This document shows, one piece after another, positions 42,938-51,061 of a stretch of DNA of 64,000 nt. Under the pieces are notes generated by a model. It ran no database searches. It saw only the letters and a list, made by a program, of their open reading frames with translations, and had not been told where the DNA came from. The stretch spans positions 33,518-97,517 of the forward strand of contig NZ_SEWE01000016.1 of NCBI RefSeq assembly GCF_004167665.1. The letters run 5' to 3'. Position numbers and translations under genes: made by a program. The DNA is from Hymenobacter persicinus. GTDB lineage: Bacteria > Bacteroidota > Bacteroidia > Cytophagales > Hymenobacteraceae. Every line of letters starts with the position of its first letter. Positions within the stretch are counted from its first letter, which is position 1.

Positions 42938-43666
42938 ATGCCCAGTATCGATATCTGCTTCTCCCCCGAGTTATTACCTCTCTTCGACCTGCGCGGCCGG
43001 GTGGCCGTGGTCGTGGACGTGCTGCGGGCTACTTCGTCGATGGTGACGGCGCTGGCGGCGGGCGTGCCCCACATCGTGCCCTTCGCCGAACTGGCCGAGT
43101 GCCGGGCCATGGCCGCCCAGGGCTACCTCACGGCCGCGGAGCGCGACGGCCGGCAGGCTGAGGGCGTCGACCTGGGCAACTCGCCCTTCGGCTACCTCGA
43201 CGGCGTGGTGCCGGTGGCGGGCCGCAACGTGGCCATCACGACCACCAACGGCACCCGGGCCATTCACCTCTCCCTGGCCGCCGATGCGGTGGTGCTGGGC
43301 GCATTTCTGAACGTGGGGGCCATTGCTGACTTCCTGCGCCGGCAGCAGAAAGACGTGGTGGTGGTCTGCGCCGGCTGGAAGGGCAACTTCTGCCTCGAAG
43401 ACACCTTGTTCGGCGGGGCCCTGGCTGCCCGCCTGCACCCCGACTTTGACGTGACTTCCTCCGACGCCACCCTGGCCGCCCTCGACTTGTGGGAAACAGC
43501 CCGGGCCGACGTCGGCGCTTATCTGCTCAAGTCGGCCCATGTGCGCCGGCTCAACAGCCTGGAGTCGCACCAGGACATGGCTTTCTGCGTGAAGCAGGAC
43601 GAGTACGACCTAGTCCCCATCTGGCAAGACGGCCGCATCGTGGCCGCAGCAGCCCCGTCCGCCTAG
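42938..43666 (+). CDS. comB: ComB family 2-phosphosulfolactate phosphatase
   Basis: A 242-residue ComB-family protein. In methanogens ComB hydrolyses 2-phosphosulfolactate during coenzyme M synthesis. VVVDVLRATSSMVTAL near the N-terminus, LGNSPFG, ITTTNGTRAIH and VCAGWKGNFCLED are the conserved blocks. The partners ComA and ComC are not nearby, so the true role in this organism is unclear; it may serve sulfonate metabolism. Its TAG stop overlaps the convergent MazG-like stop in the shared tetranucleotide CTAG. Confidence 0.88.
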   Translation: MPSIDICFSPELLPLFDLRGRVAVVVDVLRATSSMVTALAAGVPHIVPFAELAECRAMAAQGYLTAAERDGRQAEGVDLGNSPFGYLDGVVPVAGRNVAITTTNGTRAIHLSLAADAVVLGAFLNVGAIADFLRRQQKDVVVVCAGWKGNFCLEDTLFGGALAARLHPDFDVTSSDATLAALDLWETARADVGAYLLKSAHVRRLNSLESHQDMAFCVKQDEYDLVPIWQDGRIVAAAAPSA

Positions 43667-43989
43667 CGCAGCTTCTCGTTTTGCTTGTGCCGGTCGGCGT
43701 CGCGCTGAGTTTTCTTGGCCAGATTGCGCGCCAGGGCCTCGGTGAGGTCAACGCCGGTTTGGTTGGCCAGGCAGATAACCACGAACAGTACGTCGGCCAG
43801 CTCATCGGCCAGCACCTTGTCCTTGTCCGATTCCTTGAACGACTGTTCCCCGTACTGCCGGGCAATAATGCGGGCCACCTCGCCCACCTCCTCCGTGAGC
43901 ATGGCCATATTGGTCAGCTCATTAAAATACCGCACCCCGGTCGTCTGAATCCAGGTATCCACGGTTTTTTGGGCTTCTTCGATAGTCAT
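43663..43989 (-). CDS. MazG-like nucleotide pyrophosphohydrolase
   Basis: A 108-residue all-alpha NTP-PPase. The metal-binding motifs EEVGEVARIIA (about 33-43) and DELADVLFVVICLA (about 62-75) are the EExxE and ExxD pairs of the MazG/dUTPase superfamily. Such small proteins hydrolyse non-canonical NTPs. ATG 43989 is chosen because upstream codons are translated from an intergenic repeat. It has no close operon partner; dtd follows beyond a repeat. Confidence 0.85.
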   Translation of the reverse strand: MTIEEAQKTVDTWIQTTGVRYFNELTNMAMLTEEVGEVARIIARQYGEQSFKESDKDKVLADELADVLFVVICLANQTGVDLTEALARNLAKKTQRDADRHKQNEKLR

Positions 43990-44079
43990 GGGTGGTGATT
44001 TAGGGATTGAGCGAATTAGTGAAATGTCGTGCTGATTGGGCGAATTCTCGGAACAGTAATTCACTTAATCACTGACTCA
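43990..44079. repeat. Intergenic stuttering inverted repeat between mazG-like and dtd
   Basis: GATTTAGGGATTGAGCG and AATTAGTGAAATG on the left face TAATTCACTTAATCACTG and ACTCACTAACCC on the right. The arms pair imperfectly and are built from repeated TTAG/TGA words. Confidence 0.55.
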
Positions 44080-44529
44080 CTAACCCACAGGGGAGTCCAG
44101 CACGATGGTGACGGGGCCGTCGTTGAGGAGCTCCACTTTCATGTCGGCGCCAAACTCGCCGGTGGGCACGGGCTGGCCCAGGAGCTGCTCGAGAAGGCCC
44201 ACAAACTGCTCGTAGAGGGGCACGGCCACCGGGGGCGGGGCGGCCCCGATGTAGCTGGGGCGGTTGCCCTTGCGGGCGTCGGCCAGCAGCGTAAACTGGC
44301 TCACGACCAGCACCTGCCCGCCCACGTCCTGCACCGAGCGGTTCATTTTGCCTTCCTCGTCGCCGAAAATGCGCAGCTGCACCAGCTTGCGGGCCATCCA
44401 GTCGAGGGAGGTGGGAGTATCGTCGGGGGCAAAGCCGGCCAGCACCAGCAAACCAGGACCAATCTGGCCCGTCACGCGGCCTTCCACGGTGACGCTGGCC
44501 CGGCTAACGCGCTGAATTACGGTACGCAT
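44080..44529 (-). CDS. dtd: D-aminoacyl-tRNA deacylase
   Basis: A 149-residue cytosolic proofreading enzyme that removes D-amino acids, and glycine from tRNA(Ala). MRTVIQRVSRASVTVEG at the start, the active-site motif VSQFTLLAD (about 95-103) and the cross-subunit NDGPVTIVL near the C-terminus are all intact. Its ATG shares the tetranucleotide CATG with the divergent membrane-protein start. Confidence 0.96.
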   Translation of the reverse strand: MRTVIQRVSRASVTVEGRVTGQIGPGLLVLAGFAPDDTPTSLDWMARKLVQLRIFGDEEGKMNRSVQDVGGQVLVVSQFTLLADARKGNRPSYIGAAPPPVAVPLYEQFVGLLEQLLGQPVPTGEFGADMKVELLNDGPVTIVLDSPVG

Positions 44530-46120
44530 GAAGGGAATTATGAATTATGAGTTACGAATCATGAATTTTGAGCCCGGGGTTCTGAAATCAGAATTCATCA
44601 TTCCACCTTCCGAACGCAACCAGGTGCCAGCCGCGAAGAACGACAATCCAACCCGAAACGACGCCTGGTGGGTGCTGCTGGCGTTGGTGGCCGTGGCCGC
44701 CCTGCGGCTCTACGGGTTGTCGGCCGCCGCCCTGCCCGACTACGACTCGGTGCGCAACTGGCAGATTGTGCAGGAAGTGGCCCGGGGCAATCTGCGCAAC
44801 CTGTTTCACCACGGCAGCCCCGGCTTTTCGCTGCTTTACGCTCCGGTAGCCTGGCTGACCACCGACTTCCACGTGTTTCAGTACCTGAATGCCCTGCTGG
44901 CCGTGGCCGCTGCGGGGGCGCTGGCCCGGTTTGTGGGTCGGGAAGCCCGGCTGCGCGGCCCCGAAACGGCCCTGCTGCTGCTGTTTATCGGCTCCTCGGT
45001 GTTCCTGACCTTCTCCGGCCGCGACTTTACCATGGGCTCGGCCAGTCTGCTGGTGTTTGTGGGGCTGCTGCGGGCCTACTACCGGCGGCTGCAAGAGCCG
45101 AGCCGAGCGGCCCTGCTGACCGCGGCGCTCTGGCTGATGCTGGGCCTGAGTATCAACTACAAGTTTCTGCTCACGCTGCCCATTCTGGTGGTTTTCGAAC
45201 TGCTACAGCGCGACGGACTGTTCGGGCAGCATGGCAGCTGGTGGCGGGTAGCCGCGCTGCTGGCCGCGCCCTACGTGGTGCTTAGCGCTGTAGGAATGGC
45301 CGCGGGCCTGCCCTGGTACCGCTGGGTGGGCGTGTATTACAACATCGTGTTTCCCGGCGCCGCCAACGCTTCGGGCCGGGTCAGCTCCGTACACTTCGAT
45401 GCGCTGTACTACGTGCAGTTTCTGCGCGACTTTGAGTCGCCGCTGGTGCTGCTGGCGCTGCTGGCCGTGCCCTGGCTGTGGCGACGGGAGCTGTTTACCC
45501 GGCTGCGCACCATCAACCTGCCCTGCTACCTGGCCGTGTGGGCCTATTGCTACCTGGCCGGCATGTCGGTGCTCATCAAGGCACCCCGGGGGTTGCTGCT
45601 GGCCTACGGGCTGTTTTATGCTCTCACGTTTCTGAGCTTGCGCCGCCTGCTGCCGGTTCGGGGGCTGGTACTGGTCGTGTTGCTGGCCGTAGGGCTGAAT
45701 GGCTTCCGGATTCAGCGCGAAATCTACGCCTACTCGCCCAGCCATTATCCTGACGCGGCCGCCTGGCTGCAAGCTCACGGAGCCAAGCGGGTGGTCAGCA
45801 CGGTGGGGCTGGGGCTGGCCCCGCTGACTCCGGGCCTCGACAGCCTGCGCACCATCACCGACGAACGGCAGTTGACCGCCCTGCGCCGCCGCGGCTACCA
45901 GTACGTGCTGCTCGATGCCTACTGGCGGGTGGCCGGCGTGGCGCGCTTCGACTCCCTGACCCGGCAGCCCGCCCTGGCCGCCTGGCCCGAGCCTTTGCTG
46001 ACCAGTCCGCTGCTGTTTCTGGAGCATTCCGAGTTTACGGGCCTCAACTACGCCGAAACCCTGGCCCGGCAGCACGCCGCCCGGCAGGATTCGCTTCAGC
46101 TGCGCCTGCTGAAGCTGTAG
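44528..46120 (+). CDS. GT-C type integral membrane glycosyltransferase-like protein
   Basis: Up to 530 residues with about nine to eleven membrane segments after residue 45 (for example AWWVLLALVAVAALRLYGL). LPDYDSVRNW in the first loop resembles the acidic motif of GT-C enzymes (PMT/ArnT family) that use lipid-linked sugars. The C-terminal 120 residues are soluble. The first ~25 codons (MKGIMNYELRIMNFEP...) are a translation of an intergenic stuttering repeat, so the true start may be further in (44561 ATG or the GTG near 44624). Substrate and acceptor are unknown. Confidence 0.72.
   Translation: MKGIMNYELRIMNFEPGVLKSEFIIPPSERNQVPAAKNDNPTRNDAWWVLLALVAVAALRLYGLSAAALPDYDSVRNWQIVQEVARGNLRNLFHHGSPGFSLLYAPVAWLTTDFHVFQYLNALLAVAAAGALARFVGREARLRGPETALLLLFIGSSVFLTFSGRDFTMGSASLLVFVGLLRAYYRRLQEPSRAALLTAALWLMLGLSINYKFLLTLPILVVFELLQRDGLFGQHGSWWRVAALLAAPYVVLSAVGMAAGLPWYRWVGVYYNIVFPGAANASGRVSSVHFDALYYVQFLRDFESPLVLLALLAVPWLWRRELFTRLRTINLPCYLAVWAYCYLAGMSVLIKAPRGLLLAYGLFYALTFLSLRRLLPVRGLVLVVLLAVGLNGFRIQREIYAYSPSHYPDAAAWLQAHGAKRVVSTVGLGLAPLTPGLDSLRTITDERQLTALRRRGYQYVLLDAYWRVAGVARFDSLTRQPALAAWPEPLLTSPLLFLEHSEFTGLNYAETLARQHAARQDSLQLRLLKL
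44530..44605. repeat. GAATTATGA-type stuttering repeat overlapping a gene start
   Basis: AATTATGAATTATGAGTTA and CGAATCATGAATTTTGAG face CAGAATTCATCATTCC downstream. The words GAATTATGA, GAATCATGA and TGAATTTTGA repeat each other. It overlaps the annotated 5' end of the GT-C gene. Confidence 0.55.
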
Positions 46121-46144
46121 CGGCTGGGGCGCCGCAGAAAAATC

Positions 46145-46173
46145 AAAAGGGCGACCCGCGGGCCGCCCTTTTG
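46145..46173. terminator. Bidirectional terminator
   Basis: AAAAGGGC (46145-46152) and GCCCTTTT (46165-46172), with extra GC pairs inside, lie between the convergent GT-C and GDSL-like genes. Confidence 0.7.
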
Positions 46174-46210
46174 CAGGAGAATGAGTTGGCAGTAAGCCAA
46201 AGCTGGCCGG

Positions 46211-47611
46211 CTAGCGCTGCGAATCGGTTGGCAGCGTGTTGGGGTCGAGCTGGGGGATGCTGGCGCCGTAGAAGCGGTTGATTTCCCGAATCATGGCGTT
46301 GGCCATAATGGCCGTGCCCCGGGGAGCCAAGGTGTACTGGTCGAGCGAGTAGAAGTTGCCCCGCACCGGCTCGGGCGAGTATTCCACGCCGTTCACCGAA
46401 ATACGCTTCGAAACCTGGTCAAACACGTTGATGCCACCAACGCTGCGGTTGATGACGGGCACCTTGTACACCGCATCCGCCAAGCGCACGATTTCGTCGT
46501 TGATGGTCGTAATGGCCTGGTTGACCCGGCTGTACTCGTTCAAATCGAGCACGTCGCGGCGGCTGAGCGGGTTGCGCTTGTCCACGCCGTAGCGCACCGA
46601 AGCCGTACCGCCGCCGGGCAGGGTAATGGTCTGGGCTTTGCCAAGCTGGGCCAGGCCGGAGGGCAGGATGTAGTCGTCCTTGGCCGCCATGGGCCGTACG
46701 ACGTTGGCCGGAATCGAGCCCCGGACATAAATGGTATCGGTGGCCTGCACCAGCGCCTGGGCCCGGGTAATCGAGCCCCGGTCGAGGATGGGCAGCTGGT
46801 TCATGGAGTAGGGCGCCAGGCAGATGATGCCGCGGCGCTTACCGTTGTCGGTCACCTTGTCCAGAATCTTCTTCACGTTGGCCTTCATCAGGTTGATGGC
46901 AGCCGTGTTGGGCAGGGCGGAGTTGCACTCCCCACCCGCCAGCAGGTAGGGTAGTACGTCGCCGAGGCCCATGGAGAAGGTAAAGAACGTGGCGTTGGCG
47001 GTGCCATCCGTGACGAGCTGCAGGTAGGAGCGGTTGTCGCCGGCGGGCAGCAGACGCTCCAGGAAGGGGTTGAAGTTCGGCTTGCGCAGGTTGGCCGCAT
47101 TGCCCAGGCCCACGGAGTCAATCTGGGTCAGGCGGATGAAGGGCACGCCCAGGTTGCGGGGCACCACGTTCGTGGCCCGCGGGTAGACGAAGGCCGTGTC
47201 GGGGCCGCCGCAGGCGTTGGGGTTGATGTAGGAACCTTGAGTCATGCGGCCGGCCGTTACGCGGCTGGTGAGCAGCAGACCGGCGGGCGTCAGCTCGCGC
47301 AGCTTGAGGTAGCCGGAGCCGGTGCCGGCGGGCATCAGGGGCTGAGTAAACGAGGAAGGCGAACCGGCCGCCATGGCAAACTGCTGGTCGAGCAGCAGGC
47401 CCAGCGAGTACTGCTGGCCGGCCAGGGTGAGGCCGCCGTCGGAGTAGCCGGCAATGTAATTATCACCCACGGCCACGTGCTTGCTGAAGTCGAGGGGGCC
47501 GGCGTTGGGGGCGGGAGCGGTTTGCTCAGGCGAGCAGCTCGTGAGGGCCAGAGAACCGGCCAGGGCCGCAAAAGCCACGCGGGCAGCGGCAGAAGAAAAG
47601 GAAAGTCGCAC
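46211..47611 (-). CDS. GDSL/SGNH-hydrolase-like lipoprotein
   Basis: A 466-residue lipoprotein (signal ending LAGSLALTSC). FSKHVAVGDNYIAGYSDGG (about 43-61) resembles the block I GDS motif of SGNH hydrolases, but Ser is replaced by Asn (GDN), so lipase activity is uncertain. FSMGLGDVLPYLL (about 218-230) matches the block III Gly/Asn region, and the late block with Asp/His is not clear. It follows the FadL-type porin by 21 nt; this pair is common in Bacteroidota and suggests work on hydrophobic substrates at the outer membrane. Confidence 0.8.
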   Translation of the reverse strand: MRLSFSSAAARVAFAALAGSLALTSCSPEQTAPAPNAGPLDFSKHVAVGDNYIAGYSDGGLTLAGQQYSLGLLLDQQFAMAAGSPSSFTQPLMPAGTGSGYLKLRELTPAGLLLTSRVTAGRMTQGSYINPNACGGPDTAFVYPRATNVVPRNLGVPFIRLTQIDSVGLGNAANLRKPNFNPFLERLLPAGDNRSYLQLVTDGTANATFFTFSMGLGDVLPYLLAGGECNSALPNTAAINLMKANVKKILDKVTDNGKRRGIICLAPYSMNQLPILDRGSITRAQALVQATDTIYVRGSIPANVVRPMAAKDDYILPSGLAQLGKAQTITLPGGGTASVRYGVDKRNPLSRRDVLDLNEYSRVNQAITTINDEIVRLADAVYKVPVINRSVGGINVFDQVSKRISVNGVEYSPEPVRGNFYSLDQYTLAPRGTAIMANAMIREINRFYGASIPQLDPNTLPTDSQR

Positions 47612-47632
47612 GGTGAGAGGAGGCTTCAGAAA

Positions 47633-48898
47633 TTAAAACGAGTAGGACAAACCCAGGGCGGCCGTATGCACCCGGGTTCGGTAGGTGCCCCCCACCGAGT
47701 TGACGCTGGACTTGGACTGGTTGGCGCGGCTGGTCCGGTCGGCGGCGTGCTCGTACTGGTAAGCGGCGTCCACCGACAGCTTGGGGCTGAAAAACACGCT
47801 CACGCCCAAAGAGCCACCCAGCTTGTTGCCGTCGGGCAGGTCGGGGGTGATGAACTCGTCGCGGATGGGCGTCTCGTCGTAGCTGGCGCCCACGCGGAAG
47901 GTGAACATGTCGGAGTAGGCGTACTCACCACCCACGCGGAAAGCCATGGCGTCCTCGTAGCGGCGGCCGGCGGTGCGGGTAGCCAAGCCGGGCGCGTCGC
48001 CCACGTTAAACGTGAGCGAGTCGTAGCGGCTCCAGGCCGAGAGGGTAAAGTCGAAGGTGACCAGCAGCTTCTTGGTTACGTTGTCGGCCATGCCCACGGC
48101 CAGGGCGCCGGGCATGTTGAATTCGGTGCGCAGCTTGGCGCTCGGGGCGTAGCGGCCGGCGTCGAGGGCGGGCACGTTGTTGTAGGTGGCTTTGCCATCC
48201 TTCACCTTGAGCGTAACCGGGGAGCGGTAGCTGATGCCGAAGGCCAGCTTGTCGGCCGTCTTGCCGTACAGACCCACGTTGTAGCCCATGCCCGAACCGG
48301 TGCCAGTGAACTGGGCCGTCACGTCGCGGGCGTCGTACTGGCCCAGAGCGTACTGCTGGGTCATCTTGCCGAAGGCGTACACGAAGCCGGCGCCGATGCT
48401 GAAGTTCTCATTGATCTTCACCGAAGCCGTAGGCTGCACGAAAAGCGTGTTCAGACGGGCCTGCTGCACCACGCTGCGGCCTTCCCAGTCGCTGGGCCAG
48501 CGCGTGTCGTAGCCGTAGGGCGTGTTCACGCTCAAACCCACCGAAACCTTGTCGTTGATGGCGTGCGAGGCGTAGAGGTAGCCCCCGGGCAGCGGCGACA
48601 GCTCCTGGTCGGCCAGGCGGCGCGAGTCGGTGCCCAGGAAGGAGGTGCGGCGCATGTTGGCCAGGCCACCCACGCTGACGTGGGTCAGCGAATCGAGCTG
48701 GGCCAAGGCCCCGGGGTTGTAATAGATGACGGCCAGGTCGCGGATGTAGGCCGTGCTGGCTCCGCCCATGCCCAGTGTGCGCGCACTCTGCGGGCCCGAC
48801 TGAAAGCCGCCGGCGGAGGCGGAAAGGAAAGAAAGAGCAATCCAAGAGAAAGGTAACGAAGGGTCATGCAGGCGGGTTTTCGGACAATAGGGAAACAA
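47633..48898 (-). CDS. FadL/OmpP1 family outer-membrane transport protein, possible N-terminal frameshift
   Basis: A beta-barrel of about 400 residues for hydrophobic compounds. SASAGGFQSGPQSARTLGMGG and AVIYYNPGAL match the N-terminal hatch of FadL proteins, and the barrel ends LGLSYSF. In the frame drawn the start is TTG (48898) inside a -7 box and the leader is poor. An ATG at 48867 in another frame encodes MTLRYLSLGLLFLS, a good signal peptide. One extra base near 48825 would join it to LSASAGGF. Either the sequence has a lost base here or the gene is mutated. It is cotranscribed with the GDSL-like lipoprotein. Confidence 0.85.
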   Translation of the reverse strand: MFPYCPKTRLHDPSLPFSWIALSFLSASAGGFQSGPQSARTLGMGGASTAYIRDLAVIYYNPGALAQLDSLTHVSVGGLANMRRTSFLGTDSRRLADQELSPLPGGYLYASHAINDKVSVGLSVNTPYGYDTRWPSDWEGRSVVQQARLNTLFVQPTASVKINENFSIGAGFVYAFGKMTQQYALGQYDARDVTAQFTGTGSGMGYNVGLYGKTADKLAFGISYRSPVTLKVKDGKATYNNVPALDAGRYAPSAKLRTEFNMPGALAVGMADNVTKKLLVTFDFTLSAWSRYDSLTFNVGDAPGLATRTAGRRYEDAMAFRVGGEYAYSDMFTFRVGASYDETPIRDEFITPDLPDGNKLGGSLGVSVFFSPKLSVDAAYQYEHAADRTSRANQSKSSVNSVGGTYRTRVHTAALGLSYSF

Positions 48899-48903
48899 AA
48901 GTA
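48896..48903 (-). promoter_or_regulatory. Candidate -7 box of the FadL-type gene
   Basis: TACTTTTG on the minus strand is a full match to TAnnTTTG. It puts the start site near 48889, downstream of the TTG at 48898. Confidence 0.45.
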
Positions 48904-49024
48904 CAAAGCTGGCGCCAACTCAGAACCACCCGCCCCTAGGATTTATCAGATTGATACTGATAGCCTAGCGGCGGCTACGGCCGGGAACCCGGCGGTGAGG
49001 TATTCAGGAAGGGAAATATGGCTC

Positions 49025-50110
49025 CTAGCGCCGGATTTTGAGGCTGTCGAGGGCGTGCTGGTAGCGGCGGGCGTTGCGCTTGTGGGCCGCGTAGGATTCG
49101 GCAAAATCGGAGAAGCCGCTCAGGTCGGGCCGGGCGCAGAAAAAGTAGTAGTTGTGGGCCGCGGGCTTGAGCACGGCATTCAGGCTCTGGCGATTGGCCG
49201 ACGTGATGGGGCCGGGCGGCAGGCCCTTATGCTTGTAGGTGTTGTAGGGCGAGTCGACGAGCTTGTCTTTGTTGAGCACCCGCTTCACCCCAAAGTTGCC
49301 GATGGCCCAGAGCAGAGTCGGGTCGGCCTGCAGGCGCATGTTGTGGCGGAGCCGATTGAGGTAGACGCCGGCAATGATAGGCTTGTCTTCGGGCTTGGCC
49401 GTTTCGCGCTGCACGATGCTGGCCAGCACGTGCACCTGCACCGGGGTCAGGCGCAGGGAGTCGGCGCGCTGCCGGCGCTGGGGGTTCCAGAAGCGCCCGT
49501 GCACCGCCGCGGCCGAGTCCAGGAACTGCCGGGCCGAGGTGTTCCAGAACAGGCGGTAGGGGCCGGGCAGAAACAGGGTCAGAACCGTGGTGGTATCGAG
49601 CTGGTAGGTGCGCAGCAAGAAGCGGTTGTCGTTGAGCAGCCGGCGCAGGGCTCCGGAGTCGGCCTCGAGCTGGCGGCTGACCTGACGCACGAGCTGGGGC
49701 TTGTACTTGAAGGCGTTCAGCTCGAAGGCTACCGTGTCCTGCCGGCCCTGCTGGAGCTTGTCGAGCAGCGCGGCGTTGCCCAGCTCGGGCGTGAGCAGGT
49801 AGCGGCCGGGCCGGACGTGGGCGGGATAGTCGCGCCGCGTGGCCAGCCAGTGAAAAGAGGCCGGCTCGATAATCAGGTCGTGCGCGGTCAGGGAGTCGAG
49901 CACGGCCTCGTAAGAAGCGCCGGTGCGGATATACAGGTAGGCCGGCCCGAAGGCGGACACCGTCACGTTGGGTTTCCACAGCACCCGCCAGGCGACGTAG
50001 AGAGCGGCCAGCCCCGCCAGTATCGCCAGGCCGCTCAAGGTGAGCAGCACGCGGCGCCAATGTCGGCGGGAGGCGGATGGAGAGGAAGCGGGTTTGGGCA
50101 AAACTGACAA
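49025..50110 (-). CDS. mltG: Endolytic transglycosylase MltG (YceG-like)
   Basis: A 361-residue inner-membrane lytic transglycosylase that cuts nascent glycan strands. One N-terminal membrane anchor (about 20-43, VLLTLSGLAILAGLAALYVAW) precedes the periplasmic domain. The catalytic Glu is in LASIVQRETAKPEDKP; LQADPTLLWAIG and DSPYNTYKHKGLPPGPI are the other conserved blocks. The start codon is TTG, with a second TTG 9 nt downstream; no ATG is available. It begins 9 nt after the methyltransferase stop, so the two are cotranscribed. Confidence 0.95.
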   Translation of the reverse strand: MSVLPKPASSPSASRRHWRRVLLTLSGLAILAGLAALYVAWRVLWKPNVTVSAFGPAYLYIRTGASYEAVLDSLTAHDLIIEPASFHWLATRRDYPAHVRPGRYLLTPELGNAALLDKLQQGRQDTVAFELNAFKYKPQLVRQVSRQLEADSGALRRLLNDNRFLLRTYQLDTTTVLTLFLPGPYRLFWNTSARQFLDSAAAVHGRFWNPQRRQRADSLRLTPVQVHVLASIVQRETAKPEDKPIIAGVYLNRLRHNMRLQADPTLLWAIGNFGVKRVLNKDKLVDSPYNTYKHKGLPPGPITSANRQSLNAVLKPAAHNYYFFCARPDLSGFSDFAESYAAHKRNARRYQHALDSLKIRR

Positions 50111-50119
50111 TCGTAAAGC

Positions 50120-50893
50120 TTAGGGTTTGGTTGCCTTGGCCACCAGCCGCTGCCAAATAAAGGCGTAGTCTCCGCTCTGGGGCAAAGGCTGAATCTGGAA
50201 GGCGGCGCGGGTTTCGGCGGAAGCCTGGGCAAAAGCTGCGCGCACTTCCGCGGCCTGGGTTGGGGCGGTGCCGGCCTTTTCCAGCCAGTCGTTGAGCTGC
50301 ATGGTGGTTTCCCCGGCCGGCACCCCGATTTCAACCACTGCCAGGCCGGCGGCAGTCAGGGCCTGCTGCCACTGCCGGGGCGTCAGATTGCGCTGGTGGG
50401 AAGGGTCGCGGAGCTTCTCCACTTGATTCTGCCACTCGGCCGTTTCGGGGGCGTCGTCGGGTACGGTGGTGTCGGCCAGCACAAACCGGCCGCCAAGCCG
50501 CAGCACCCGCGCCACCTCGGTCAGAAACCGCGGCACCGACTCGAAGTGGTGGGGCGCAATGCGGCAGGTGACCAGGGAAAACGAGCCGTCGGCAAACGGC
50601 AGCTGCTCGGCCGCACCTTCCTGCCAGCGCACGTTGGTCAGGCCCAGCTTGTCCTGTTGGGCCCGGGCCTGGGCCAGCATGCCCGTCGATACGTCGAGCC
50701 CGACCACCGAGGCTACGTGCGGGGCAAATGCCAGGGCCGTGAAGCCCGTGCCGGTAGCCACGTCCAGCACCGTATCAGTAGGCTGGCAGTCGGCGTGGGT
50801 AAGCAGCCACTGCAGCGACGATTCCGTCCAGGCGTTCCACTGAGCATTGTAATGGCTGGCCTGGCGGTCAAACTGTTCCTTGGCGGTGGTCAT
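50120..50893 (-). CDS. Class I SAM-dependent methyltransferase
   Basis: A 257-residue cytosolic enzyme. Motif I is VLDVATGTGFTALAF (about 42-56), motif II includes VVGLDVSTGML, and EGAAEQLPFADGSFSLVTCR is the UbiE/COQ5-like region. RIAPHHFESVPRFLTEVARVLRLGG follows. The pattern resembles UbiE and related small-molecule methyltransferases; the substrate is unknown. It is upstream of mltG in the same transcript. Confidence 0.88.
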   Translation of the reverse strand: MTTAKEQFDRQASHYNAQWNAWTESSLQWLLTHADCQPTDTVLDVATGTGFTALAFAPHVASVVGLDVSTGMLAQARAQQDKLGLTNVRWQEGAAEQLPFADGSFSLVTCRIAPHHFESVPRFLTEVARVLRLGGRFVLADTTVPDDAPETAEWQNQVEKLRDPSHQRNLTPRQWQQALTAAGLAVVEIGVPAGETTMQLNDWLEKAGTAPTQAAEVRAAFAQASAETRAAFQIQPLPQSGDYAFIWQRLVAKATKP

Positions 50894-51061
50894 TCGTAGT
50901 TATTAGTTGTCGGTTGTTAGTTGTCAGTTTTCGTGCTGAGCGGATAGTAGGGGATGCTAGATGTGCCCTGCGAGTAAAGCGGCTCATGCGCTGGTAGCTG
51001 CGAAGTTACCAGCTCCACTACCCTAAACTCCAACAACTAACAACTATCGACTGACAACTAG
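50894..51061. repeat. Intergenic stuttering inverted repeat upstream of the methyltransferase
   Basis: TTATTAGTTGTCGGTTGTTAG and TTGTCAGTTTTCG (left) face CAACAACTAACAACTATCG and CTGACAACTAGC (right), about 110 nt apart. The arms are made of repeated GTTGT/TTAG words. The spacer includes GGTAGCTGCGAAGTTACCAG, which has its own dyad and resembles the spacer of the REP-like repeat at 42802. Confidence 0.6.

Noticed and set aside
43663..43666. Shared CTAG between the convergent comB and MazG-like stops as a regulatory feature.
   Set aside because: It is ordinary close packing of convergent genes; no further signal is present.
46211..47611. Active GDSL lipase.
   Set aside because: The expected Ser is Asn in VAVGDNYIAGYSDGG and no clear DxxH block is seen, so only a fold-level call was made.
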